Source: Amphibalanus amphitrite (taxonomy: Eukaryota; Arthropoda; Thecostraca; Balanomorpha; Balanidae). Taken from it: a stretch of 64,000 bases of DNA. Below, in pieces: positions 45,715 through 56,500 of the stretch; within the stretch, counting starts at the first letter, position 1, and every line of letters starts with the position of its first letter. The position numbers and the translations under genes are program-made. Location: contig NW_024881710.1 in the NCBI RefSeq assembly GCF_019059575.1, forward strand, positions 176,001 through 240,000, given 5' to 3'. The notes below the pieces were generated by a model, which made no database searches, was not told the origin of the DNA, and was given only the letters and a program-made list of their open reading frames with translations.

Positions 45715-48700
45715 ATGGAGAAGCAACAAGTAGGCGAACCACGTCGCGCAACAACATCTAAGGTGCTCTCTGGAGCTCAAAAAAGAAAGAGGAAAAATGA
45801 GCAAGAACAGATGCTTAAGAAACTGCCCAAAATAGCACAGTTTTTCTCAAAGGGGGACGGATCAGTAAAGGTAGGATAATGTTTTACCCTAACGTATTAT
45901 GTTGATTCTACTTGACTTTGAGCTATTTGATTAGACGATGTAAACTAGCAACAACTATATAATCATCATTCATAAAACAATGGCCAACGCGGTAGTGAAA
46001 GTTGGGATTGACATACAATTTATTCCTTGTCTCCTATCTATCGAGATGATCTATCGAGGTACAATTAGGGGGGAAAACAAAGCTGGCGAGTAAAAGGCGA
46101 ATGGAATGTGACTAGCAATGCTTTGATCCCGGGCTGTCCATCTGCACGTACGTACGCTTGTCCCTGTTGCTGCGTATCTTCAGCTTCCATAACCATTTCA
46201 GTCGAACACGGCTCCAGCCTCCGATCCTGATGATCCTGGCCCCGTCGCTGCCTCTTCGCCTCCATGTGACTCGGCAGAAGTCGTGCACCAGGCCACCGGC
46301 CAGAGCCTGGTAAGTGCATTTTGGATAGCACGCAATTCAGAAATTATATTAAATGGACAATCACGGAATACGAGACACTGTTCCGATGAAAAATGGACTA
46401 ACAACGCTTTGACTTTTCGGCTGTTGATTATCTGTGCGTAATCCTTCCTCTATTGCGTATCCTCAGCTTCCATAACCATTTCAGTCGAACACGGCTCCAG
46501 CCTCCGATCCTGATGATCCTGGCCCCGTCGCTGCCTCTCCGCCTCCATGTGACTCGGCAGAAGTCGTGCACCAGGCCACCGGCCAGAGCCTGGTAAGTGC
46601 ATTTTGGATAGTACGCAATTCAGAAATTATATAAATGGACAATCACGGAATACGAGACACTTGCGAAAGGTGGCCTATTGGCTATTTTGGTGGTTGTTCC
46701 GATGAAAAGTGGACTAACTATGTTTTGACTTTTCGGCTGTTGATTATCTGTGCGTAATCCTTCCTCTGTTGCGTATCCTCAGCTTCCATAACCATTTCAG
46801 TCGGACACGGCTCCAGCCTCCGATCCTGATGATCCTGGCCCCGTCGCTGCCTCTTCGCCTCCATGTGACTCGGCAGAAGTCGTGCACCAGGCCACCAGCC
46901 AGCGCCTGGATCCTGGTAAGTGCTGTTGGCCTATGACCCTGATGATCTTCGAAACAATGCGTATTGCCCATGGCAGAAATCGACCCGGCGGTGAAAATAA
47001 CCATTTCTTATTCATGTTTGTGCTTATTTATCAGCAAAGAAAAAAGTAGTAAGTAATACACACACCAACATAAAAGCATATATATATGTTACAGGGAGTT
47101 TGAGAAATCCGTGAGTTTGCAAACTCCCTAGTGAGTTTGCAAACTCCCCGACACATCAGTGAGTTTGCAAACTCACTAGGGAGTTTACAAATTCACTAGG
47201 GAGTTTGCAAACTCACTGACCGGTCAGGGAGTTTGAGAAATTTCAGAGTGATTGGGCCAAATAAAAACAAGTGTGCAGCATGTGGGTGGCATACCTGCCG
47301 TCCGTGATGTTAAAACAAAGGAGGCTAGCTCTAAGGCTTCGCACGCTGACAAAAAGCTTATAGATCATATGCACACCATAAATACTTTTTTATCTTAAAC
47401 TGCTCAGTGATTTACCCATGCATGTACCGCCGCTTTATTTAGTTATACATTTATTTAGTTCACGTCCCAATTAGACCCGTTCCACTCAAGTGTGGCTATT
47501 CCAGAGTCAGGCTAAATATATCAAAGTAGAAACAGCTCACTGTTGGTCACTTATGCTAAAGTACTCGTACAGGCACACGCATCAATTCACGCCCATTCCC
47601 ACTCCGCCATAGACGTGTCATCGAGAGCCGGCGCTGCTGGCAGCCAGCCCAGCTGCGACTGGCGCACGCTGCTTGTTTGTTTTTGTTTTGTTGGGTTAGG
47701 CCCTTTCGGTCTGACAAGACCATTTCAGAGTCGGACGAATGATAGGAATTATAGGGGGAGACATTGGTCTGGGCAGACACCCTATATGCAGAGTCGCCGG
47801 GGCTGAGCCCGTCCGAATTGACAGACCGACCAGCCCCCCCCCCCCCCCAAGCACTCTTTGCACCCGGCTACGGGGTGCGCTCCCTCGGGAGCAGCGGTGC
47901 CGCTCCAAGGGAGCAGCCCGCATGAGATAAAGGTGCCTGTCCAGCCCGGAGTGGGGGTTTCGGCGTGGACGAGAAGGATTTCAGTATCCTGATTCCTGAG
48001 AATGGAAACGACGGAACGGAGGAGCACGTTGCTCCGAACCTCCCCTTTACATACATAGCCGCGAGTAGCATTTTTTTTTTTCGGTAAAACAATGAAGGAT
48101 CTGTAAGCTTTTTGTCAGCGTGCGACGGTTATATAGGCCGTACCACTAGTCGTTTTTGTTTTAACATCACGGACGGCACGTATGCCACCCTCATCTTACA
48201 CATTTGATTTTATTTGGCCCAATCGTTCTGGAATTTCTCAAACTCCCTGACCGGTCAGTGAGTTTGCAAACTCCCTAGTGAATTTGCAAACTCCCTAGTG
48301 AGTTTGCAAAGTCACTGATGGGTCAGGGAGTTTGCAAACTCACTAGGGAGTTTGCAAACTCACGGATTTCTCAAACTCCCTGTAACATATATATATATAT
48401 ACTGCGCCGTAATCTAAACCAATGCTCAAAGTCCTATACCCTTCCTTTCAGCCCACCGAAACGACATTGGAAAGTTCGTAACTTGCGTACCTTCAGATGC
48501 CACTATCATAGAAGAGATCCTGACCGACTGCTGGATTCCCGATCCTTCATATGACTTCCCGGTGAAAGAACACGGGAGGCGCCGCAGCCGTTTCCAGTAC
48601 AAGCACCTGAGCACATACAACTGGCTGGCATACAGTGCGGTCCCCGAATCGGAAGGAGCCTACTGTAAGATCTGTGTTCTTTTTGCCTCTCGCTCACAGC

Positions 48701-50691
48701 AGCTGGGTGCGTTGGTGCTGAAGCCTTTCACACGCTACTGGGTTGCGCGCGAGACCTTCGAAGAGCACCAATCTAAGCCATACCACTGCCTCTCGTTGGA
48801 AAAGGCCGATGCATTTTTGCGCAGAGTTCGTTCTGGTGCTCCGGACATCGCTGAACTGATTATGCAGGGAGAAAATGAAAAAATACAGAAACGGAAGGAA
48901 ATGGAGCGCATGGCCCTGGAGTCGGTGGCAGAGACAGTGCTGCTATGTGGGCGACAGAACATGGCACTGCGAGGCCACCGCGACTCGGGCCGCGTCAGCC
49001 TGGACGTCCAGGCCGAGCCACAGGAAGGCAACTTCAAGGCGCTATTGCGCTTTCGTGTCGCGAGCGGGGACACGAATCTGGGTAGGTGGATTGTATCTGC
49101 TCCAGCTAATGCCACCCATACGAGCTGGGAGACGCAAAACGAGATGATCCAAATATGCGGGAAGCTCGTCAGCGAAACCATCGTCCAACGTGTTCACCGA
49201 GCTGGGATATTCTCGGTCATAGCGGACGAGACGACGGACGTGTCCACGAAGCAGCAGCTCGCCATTTGTGTCCGCTACGTGGACATGACAGCGGACGACA
49301 GCGATGCCACTCCAGTTGTGCGAGAAGATGTGGTCGCTCTGATGAACCCGTCAGAGACGACCGGACGGTACCTCGCGGCGGCCATCATGAAAAAGCTAGA
49401 AGAGCTCTCGCTGGAGTTGCGGCTGCTGAGGGGCCAGGGGTATGATGGCGGCTCAAACATGAGTGGAGCAATCAAAGGTGTGCAAAAAGAGATCCGCGCG
49501 GTCCAACCCCTCGCAGTGTATACGCACTGTGTGGCCCACCGCCTCAACCTGGCATTGATGAAGGCGATCAAGATGCGCCAGATCACAAACATGCATGGGA
49601 CGCTGCAAACTGTCTGCGCGTTCTTCAGCAGGTCAGCAAACCGCGCCTCTTTGCTGGCAAGGTGCGTGGCCAGTGAGTGCCCTGAGGCGACGGCGCGACG
49701 CCTGAAGCCTCTATGCATGACGCGGTGGGTAGAACGGCACGACACTGTCATGGTGTTCCTGGACCTGCTGCCTGCCGTCATCGCCGCACTGCAGGAGGTC
49801 GCAGGCACCGCAGCCGACACACAGACGGTTGCGACTGCAAACGGGATGCTTGCTGCTGTGACTACGTCCTCGTTCGTGTTTTGTCTGGTGGCCTGCGTGG
49901 CAACATTCGCCATCACACTGGAGTTGTCGCGACACCTGCAGACACCAAACATGGACGCGTCTCGGGCGCTCAACATGGTCCGTGACGCGAAGGAGGGTAT
50001 CCAAGCCCTTCGGGTCAGGTATGACACGGACGTCTATGACCTGGCAGTGGCCAGGTGCAGCGCACTTGGTATCGAAGTGAGCACGCCCCGAGTGGTGGGG
50101 CGCCAAGTGCATCGCAGCAACGTCCCTGCAGATGGTCCTCGCGATCATTACAGAAAAAAACTTGTGGCTTCCACTGATCGACGGGCTGACTACCCACTAC
50201 CCAGCTGGACGAGCGTTTCCCGGAAACACCAGATCATTCATCGCTCGACCTCGTCACAACGCTGGAGCGTCTGATTCCGGCGCGGCTCCATCAAATGGAT
50301 GAGGAAGAGGTGCTGCGCGTAGCGGCCACCTACGAGTGCGACCTGCCGTCACCAAGCTGTCTCCGCAGCGAACTGCTCAGTTGGAAGACGCGCTGGGGCA
50401 AGAAGCTGATGCAGGATCGCCCGGCAGACGCTCTGGTGGCGCTTGGCAGCTGCAGCCTGCCAAATATCAGAGCTCTGCTGCAGCTGCTGTGCACGCTGCC
50501 AGTAACGGCCTGCGAGGCGGAACGAACGTTTTCTGCCCTGGCAAAAGTCAAGGACAGCTCGCGCTCCGCCATGGAGGAAGAACGGCTAGAGGGACTGGTA
50601 CTCGTGTACGTTCACCCAACTGTAAGCATCACAAAAAAAACAGGTAGTTGACGAGTACCTGAAGAAGCCCAGGAAGGTACTCAAGCGCTGA
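45715..50691 (+). CDS. hAT transposase (zf-TTF/DUF4371/hAT dimerisation), spliced, frameshifted
   Basis: Exons with agreeing phases: 45715-45870 (ATG start, basic KRKRKNEQ then LPKIAQFF), 46202-46309, 46485-46592, 46801-46915 and 48452-50274. Family features in order: HRNDIGKF; a TTF-type zinc finger (YNWLAYSAVPESEGAYCKIC, later H..KPYH); the DUF4371/RNase H-like core with IADETTDVSTKQQ, GYDGGSNMSG and THCVAHRLNLAL; and CMTRWVERHD. The C-terminal dimerisation block (LPVTACEAERTFSALAKVK) is in another frame (50295-50651). Frame changes are at an A7 run (50154-50160), at a 7-bp tandem duplication of ACTACCC (about 50198-50211), and at an A8 run before the last codons, which end at TGA 50689-50691. 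The middle exon is present three times. Related to the ZMYM1/P52rIPK-like group of hAT proteins. Two of three lesions are homopolymers, so sequencing error is possible. Confidence 0.88.
47088..48386. mobile_element. Fold-back element with 280-bp palindrome-studded arms
   Basis: The left arm (47088-47366) and right arm (48109-48386) are long, nearly identical inverted repeats starting GTTACAGGGAGTTTGAGAAA. Each arm holds five or six copies of GTTTGCAAAC within GAGTTTGCAAACTC, itself a perfect palindrome, plus internal CACTAGGGAG joints and CGGTCAGGGAGTTTGAGAAA. (TA)n lies outside both ends, so the target duplication is masked. The centre contains dispersed repeat R1 copy 2. It lies in the last long intron of the hAT transposase. 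No protein encoded; class unknown. Confidence 0.85.
47668..48045 (+). repeat. Dispersed 0.4 kb repeat R1, copy 2
   Basis: Second copy of the repeat at 29288-29697, in the same orientation, inside the fold-back element. It shares GAGACATTGGTCTGGGC, the CACCCGGCTACGGGG block and GGAAACGACGGAACGG. It has a long C-run at about 47827-47840 and palindromic CTCCCTCGGGAG where copy 1 differs. Confidence 0.75.
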
Positions 50692-51650
50692 TCAGATGAG
50701 CGGCATTCAGACGACTTGGAGCGGAATTTACCCGCATCAGCCAGCTTTAGTCGATACAGATTGCTCGCGGCCATGACTAGCCCGAACTCCCGACCGATGG
50801 CTATGCATCATGAAACCATTCTGATGCTACGTGTCTTTTGTAAGTGTCTTGTTTCAGCGTGTATAAACCTTGGGTCGTTAAGTGTAGACTTCAGTTCATT
50901 AGCCATGCAATGTGGTACAAAAATGTGAGAAAGTTAGTAAGAGCCCCGGCCCCGCCCCGCCCCGGTTTTGCCGGGCGGTGCGGGCGGGGGCTGGCGGCCC
51001 GTCTGGAGCGCCGGGGAGGCATCCACTAGCTCTCCCCGGCCAGGGGAGGTATCCCTCAGATCTCCCCGGGGCCGGGATGGTTTACGTCGATGTTATGACA
51101 CCGTCCCGGCCTGGCCAGACGGGCCGCAGAAGAGTTGGCTTATGTGGCCGCGATGGCCTTATGATATGTGTTTTATATGTATTCTGTAAGAATGTAAATG
51201 AATGTTGAAGTGTTTCTTCAGACGTCAGTATATATATTCGCTGGCATCAGACAAAGGAAGGGAAACTTATTCTGAAAGCTGCTGAAAGGTATGTCAGGAT
51301 ATTGTGTGGTGTAAGAAAAAAGGTCGCTGCAGAACAGACTTATGGTTATAAAAAAAAACATTGCGGCCTATGACCTATCCGAACACAGTGTAGACAAAAC
51401 AATTATTAGACTTTATAAGACCGAAGTCATTCTAAACACCAACGTAAATGAACGATTATCTTTGCTTTGAACGGGCTATATCACTGGAGTCTGTCTTTAA
51501 ACGGACTGAGCCTTTTTGAATCTGTCGGGCCCCATTGGACACTTGTCAATTTAAGTCAAAGTACAGGGTAAGAAATCATGTCTTACACCCAGTGATAAAC
51601 CATATAAATGGTATAATCCATTATATTTTTTTGGGGGGGGGGGGGCCCGA
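50692..51650. other. Non-coding 3' part of the hAT element
   Basis: After the transposase stop there is a GC-rich patch (50943-51120) with CCCCGCCCC and CTCCCCGGCCAGGGGAG words, then ordinary AT-rich sequence to the right terminus with a long G-run at about 51632-51645. No further gene seen. Confidence 0.6.
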
Positions 51651-51876
51651 TCTGTCAGGGGGCCCTTTCATTAGCCATGTCACCCCCACTCCCAGACCTC
51701 TGGCTGCGCCACTGATATCGTTCCTTTTTCTAGAACGATATCACGCAAAACACGCAAACACGCAAAAAACGCACGAAGAAAACGCATAGTGTAGCCAGGC
51801 CTTTACGGTCCAGGATGCTGATTTTAAATTGAAATTACAGATATGAGATACCTACCTACTATTCATCAAATGTATA

Positions 51877-52583
51877 GGGCCTGTTCCAGCGCCTCCAGAA
51901 ACCTCCAGAAAGCTCCAGAAAGCTCTAGAATCCTCCAGAGAGCGTTCCAGCGCCTCCAGAAAGCTCCAGAAAGCTCTCGCCAAAGCTCCAGAAACCTCCA
52001 GTAGCCTCCAGAGAGTTGGGAGGTCCAAATTTCTCTGGAGGCTCTGGTCTACAATTATGGCGCACATGTGACAATCACGAATGTAAACAAAGGACTTTTG
52101 ACAAATAATTTTACAACTTGAATGTTAAGAAAATTACATTGCTATAATTTTGTTAATCTTTCTAAATAAAATTGAAAACAAATTTTGTGTTTCAAGAGAG
52201 AACAATCGTCATTCTTTTGGTATCTGTTACACAAATCTCCAGAAATCTCCAGAGGGCTGTTCACGGGCCCTGTGTGCGGTCGGACCGCACACAGCCTCCA
52301 AGCTCCGCCCACTGCGTCCCTACGTCAGCCTTCCGTCACCGCACACAGCGACCGCTGTGGCCGGTCGGGACTGGCCACAGCGGACCGTCCACCGCACGCA
52401 GCCGTGACGTCAGAGCCGCCTACCCATCCCCTACCCCCACGCCTGCTGGACGCACCGCACACGCCGCACGCAGCAGTGTGCGGTGCCCGTGAACACCCCT
52501 CAGATTGCGTTCCAGCGCCTCCAGTGAAACCTCTGGTAGAGCCTCCAGTCAAGAATTTCTACTGGAGGCGCTGGAACAGGCCC
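51877..52583. mobile_element. 0.7 kb element with CTCCAG-rich ends
   Basis: Inverted ends GGGCCTGTTCCAGCGCCTCC and GGAGGCGCTGGAACAGGCCC (CAG/CTG continue them). ATA lies on both sides. The left arm expands into about 14 loosely repeated CTCCAGAAA/GCTCCAGAAA words (51895-52035), and the same words return at 52237-52252 and 52513-52565. A second element (52255-52500) is nested inside. Non-coding. Confidence 0.75.
52255..52500. mobile_element. Nested GC-rich MITE, TGTTCACGGG ends
   Basis: Inverted ends AGGGCTGTTCACGGG and CCCGTGAACACCCCT, with CAGA on both sides as a possible short duplication. The interior has inverted TGTGCGGTCGGACCGCACAC at the left (a perfect palindrome) and CCGCACAC/GTGTGCGG words throughout. 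0.25 kb, non-coding. Confidence 0.7.
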
Positions 52584-52679
52584 ATAGTCACCGTGATCAA
52601 ATGTAGCGAATCTTGGGCTGTATTGATGACGTCATGAGCACAAGTAACAGACAAAATCAAGTAATAGACAACATATAAT

Positions 52680-52762
52680 TTGCCGAAACCTTGGTCATAA
52701 GTCGACAAGCGGCAACAAGCGGCGCGGCGGCGTTTGCGGCGGGGTGTGCGCCCCCGAGATGG
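52680..52762 (+). promoter_or_regulatory. Probable first (5' UTR) exon region of the PNISR-like gene
   Basis: A GC-rich patch ends CCCCGAGATG followed by GTAAAG, a good 5' splice site. If joined to the acceptor at 53544 it gives ATG-ATG-TGG, so translation could begin here or one codon later; the protein is the same apart from one Met. No TATA box. Inferred from position and splice signals only. Confidence 0.4.
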
Positions 52763-53544
52763 TAAAGGAATGAAATAAGATAATTTTTTGGTGAATACTG
52801 GCTATTAAGGTATGTTTCAAATTAAAACTATTAAAATGTTGATTGTATTAAAAGCTCAAAGTGCTAAAATTGGGGCTAGGATGTATATCAAATGTTTTTT
52901 TATATAAAAATGATGCAAATGCCTGATCCGCGTTAGTTGTAATGGAAGCACCAAATAATGTGAAGATATGTTATGAGAAAATTCATCAAACTTTACTGAT
53001 CCTTACCTGACCTGAACTTACATTTTTCTAACATTTACATAAAGCCTGACAGTACACATACATAGGCACTTTGCTTGAAGCACTGCAGCCTGGAACAGAC
53101 TCGTTCCGCAGCCAGGAAATCACTTGCGAGAGCCTATTCAAATGCATGCGTTAAAGGCAAAAATCTCTGATATCAGGTTATTATGGGCAAATGATTAAAT
53201 TTGTGCTACTGTTGGAACTAAGGTGTGATTGTGGCCCTAGCTGGTCCAAAGGGTTTTTGCACTTAAATGTGTCCTTTGGTGACTGGATTTTTGTAGCTTT
53301 TTTTAGCATATGTATTGAAAACCTGTACCTAGTTATTTAGCTTCTAAGGTGAATGCTTTTCTGCTCATTTTTTTTTTTTTGTTAACCTGGAGAGAAAATG
53401 GCAATTAAAACCCTGGCTGTAAGCCTGTAAGTCTTTTAGGTAACAGACTATTGAAGTCTTTAGGTAGCTCAGCTCTTTACTGCCAATGATTCATAGCTCT
53501 GGGTGTGTATGGATGTGAATGATGCTACTCTGTGATATTCACAG

Positions 53545-56500
53545 ATGTGGTCTGGTCCTGATGGTGGCAGTCAAAGCTGGAATGCCAACTGGGCATTTCA
53601 GCAATCTACCTATCAGAATTACAACACAGATGAGGGTAAGGAACAGCATCTGTCATTAACCTCACAAGGGTTAGGTTGTTTTTCAGGCATGTGTAATGCT
53701 GCTGTGAGGTAGCTTGATCTGCAAGTTGTTGACTGTTTTTTCATCCATTGTTTCTTGCTCTTCATCCATTTGGTAAAATTCTTCCTCTGAAGTAGTATTT
53801 TGTTTTATCAACAATCTTATGGTAGTGCACTGCTTATGCAATGCACTGTAGCACACAAGCCCAATGCCCTTGTCATACCTAGCTGAATAGCTTTTTCAGG
53901 TGGTCAGGTAGGGTGTGCATTGGTGTGTAAGAGTAGCTGCTGTTAATTCTTCTTTGTTCTTAATTATCCCTTGCTGGGAGATTTTGATGTACTGTTCATA
54001 ACAAATTTGTTATACATTGAAATTAATTTTACATGCCTGCCTCTCTGTAACAGTCAATGGCCATCCTGAATTACAAGATATGATGTGGCCATGTGATGTT
54101 AACAGTCTCTCACGCATGTCGGCAGTGGACTGGGCCCAGCTAGCACAGCAATGGATCCAGATGAAGGACCAGCCGTCGGCAGCGGCCGACAGTGGTGTTG
54201 GGCCGCCGTCAGTCCCCTCGGACGCCGGCGGCGGCGGCGAGGCGGACATGGAGCTGGATGACGGCGGCAAAGAGGAGACAGTCGCACTGTCAGGTTAGTG
54301 GTCAACCTGCTGGAGTGGCATTGGTGTGTGCTCAGCTCAGACTGGCACTGGGACGTAGAGATTGTAGCCGCCTCGCGTACGGACGTGTCACGGGGCTCTC
54401 TGGCCGACAGGGGCGGTGGACGGAGACCCGGCAGCGCTGCAGCGCCAGCCGGCGGCCGCCGGCGCCGCGGCGGCGCTGCAGCATCTCGCCATGGGAGCCG
54501 AGTTTCCGGCGGACGCCACGTCTACCGGCTGGGGCTGGGACTGGTCGCAGTCCACCGCCGGCTGGAACTGGCAGCAGCAGCAGCAGCAGCAGGGACAGCA
54601 GCAGCCGGCGGCGGCCGCCGGTGGGAACGATCAGGCGGCCGTCGAGTACAACCACGGCGCCCAGCAGCGACGACCGGTACGTCAGTTCGCCAGTGGGCGA
54701 TATTGGACAGTGCTTGGTGTCCTACTGTGGGGGAGAATTGATATCAAGCGCACTGGGCGGCTGACCGCTAAGTGCTGACATTATCCCTTGCTCTGCCGCA
54801 GTACCAAGGCTACTGGACCGACTCCGAGAGACCGCCGCCCTTCCTAAAGGCCCAGCAGGGGGTTGGCCCGGAGCAGAGCAACGGCAGCGACGCCGTCCAC
54901 CCAGTTAGTCTCGGTCAGTACCTTTTGTGCAGCCCTTTCTCCGAGTTTCGAGTGTTACCAAACAATATTGGCTGTATATCCTCGCACTGCTACCATGACA
55001 GTGTTAAGCTCACTTTTACGAAGACAGTTTTATATACCCTCCGACTGTTTCTTTAACCGTTTCCATCTAACTGCGTGAAGAAGAAGGCAAAATAACTAAT
55101 CGCGTGATATAAAATGTGTGGCTCTTAGCAGCTACTTCGCAGCATACTTCCCTCCTAATACGACGGTCCGGTTGTGACATTTTGTTTGCAGATGCGGCCA
55201 AGCGGCGCACGCTGCCGCTGTGGATTCGACAGGGTTTGGAGAAGATGGAGGAGGACAAGCGGAAGGCCACGGAGCGCGAGACGGCGCGCCAGGCGCGGGA
55301 CCAGCTGCTCAGGAGCCGCCGCGAGCAGGAGGCGCTTGCGCCCGCCGACCCACTGCGACCCGACAAGAGCAAATTTGTGAGTGTCATTGTCCAATGTCCA
55401 GACATTTTAGTGGCTGGCTGACTTATACTGTTTGGTTGATGGTATTCTACTGTAGCTATACGGGCCAGACTGTTGTTATGTGAAGCAGTGCTGCTCAAAT
55501 TCTATTCGTTTTGTGCAAGACTCGAGCAGCGAGGACTTCTGTTTAATTTCATTTGTTTGTATTGGTTCTGTGCAGGACTCGAGCAGCGAGGACTCTGCCT
55601 CGGACGGCGAGCGGGACGCTGAGGAGGACGGTGACCAGCGGGAGCAGAGTCCGGCCGCGCCCGAGCCGCCGCCGGACACGGGCGGAGCCGGCCGCCGCGC
55701 CAGGCCGGAGCCGGAGCCGGAGTCGCCGGCGGCCACCCTGCTGCTCATGACGCCCGAGGAGCGGCAGCAGGTCACGGTCAGTTCAGGGGAGAGCAACTAG
55801 CATCAGCAATTCTGATGTAGAAATAGGATGTGGCGTCGGTGAGCCCAGGAGTCTGTATGCCTGAGAAAAGCTGGTAAATATCATCCCAGTCAGATAATTC
55901 CAATGAGAGTCTTGGTTTCTAGTTTACACGCTGTTTTAGTTTGTGCAGTGTGCACCAGTGCGATCTCACATGAACTTGCATTTGAACCTCCCAGTGCATA
56001 CATTTCACAATGATGAGATGGTTGTGGCCACCCTGGACTCATCTCGTTTCCGCGCCGCCCCAGGTGGCGCTGGTGCGCCGGTTCCTGACGGAGCTTCTGC
56101 TCGACGTCACCGGATCAGAGATGAGAGATCTGGCCGAGGAGGTATTACAGCGACAGCGCGACAAAGGTATGGCCAGCCGGCGACCCGGGGTCGCGCGCCG
56201 GCTGGAGACTGGCTCGGGTCGGGACGGAACCGCCGCGCCGCCCGGCACCGCCCGCAGCGCTCACAGCAGCGGGCGCGGGCTGATGGCTCGGGCTGAGTCT
56301 TGTGTGTCAAGGGTTTACAATAGATGGTTGTGTGCCGCTGGCTGCAGTGTTGCGGTGGTATATAAGGTAGTGGGCCGGATAAGTCAGGCTGAGTGTAGCT
56401 CTCATTAGGTCAGTTGATGCTGAGAGGGGGAATAGAGCGTTGCCTGTGCGCTCGTCTCGGACGCTGGTGTCGCCATGATGTCCGTTCAGTGTATTACAGC

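Larger units (their letters stand above)
43325..51714 (+). mobile_element. Complete 8.4 kb hAT transposon with own transposase
   Basis: Terminal inverted repeats CAGTGGCGCAGCCAG (left) and CTGGCTGCGCCACTG (right), 15 bp, followed by G-run and C-run sequence. The flanks are a perfect 8-bp duplication ATATCGTT (43317-43324, 51715-51722), the hAT hallmark. Inside, in order: a 148-bp higher-order satellite, a tRNA-like remnant, a fragment of a GGTCA element (about 45563-45660), a spliced transposase gene with an exon triplication, a nested inverted-repeat element in its long intron, and about 1 kb of non-coding 3' sequence. Terminal match, duplication and encoded protein all agree on the class. 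Three frameshifts near the transposase C-terminus suggest it is now inactive or that homopolymers are miscalled. Confidence 0.92.
43141..51802. mobile_element. Harbinger-type MITE split by the hAT transposon
   Basis: Left end AGGCCTGGCTACACTATGCG, right end CGCATAGTGTAGCCAGGCCT, flanked by TTA (43138-43140 and 51803-51805). Its arms continue as GCGTTTTTGCAGGTTTGCGT on the left and the complement on the right, down to AACGATATCA. Once the hAT element (43325-51714) and one target duplication are removed, about 0.26 kb of MITE remains. Confidence 0.85.

Noticed and set aside
47088..47240. CRISPR-like array of GTTTGCAAACTC repeats
   Set aside because: Repeats are short, palindromic and without unique spacers, and are mirrored in an inverted arm of a eukaryotic fold-back element.
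49275..50027. 250-residue minus-strand frame across the transposase
   Set aside because: Antisense of a strongly recognisable hAT transposase exon.
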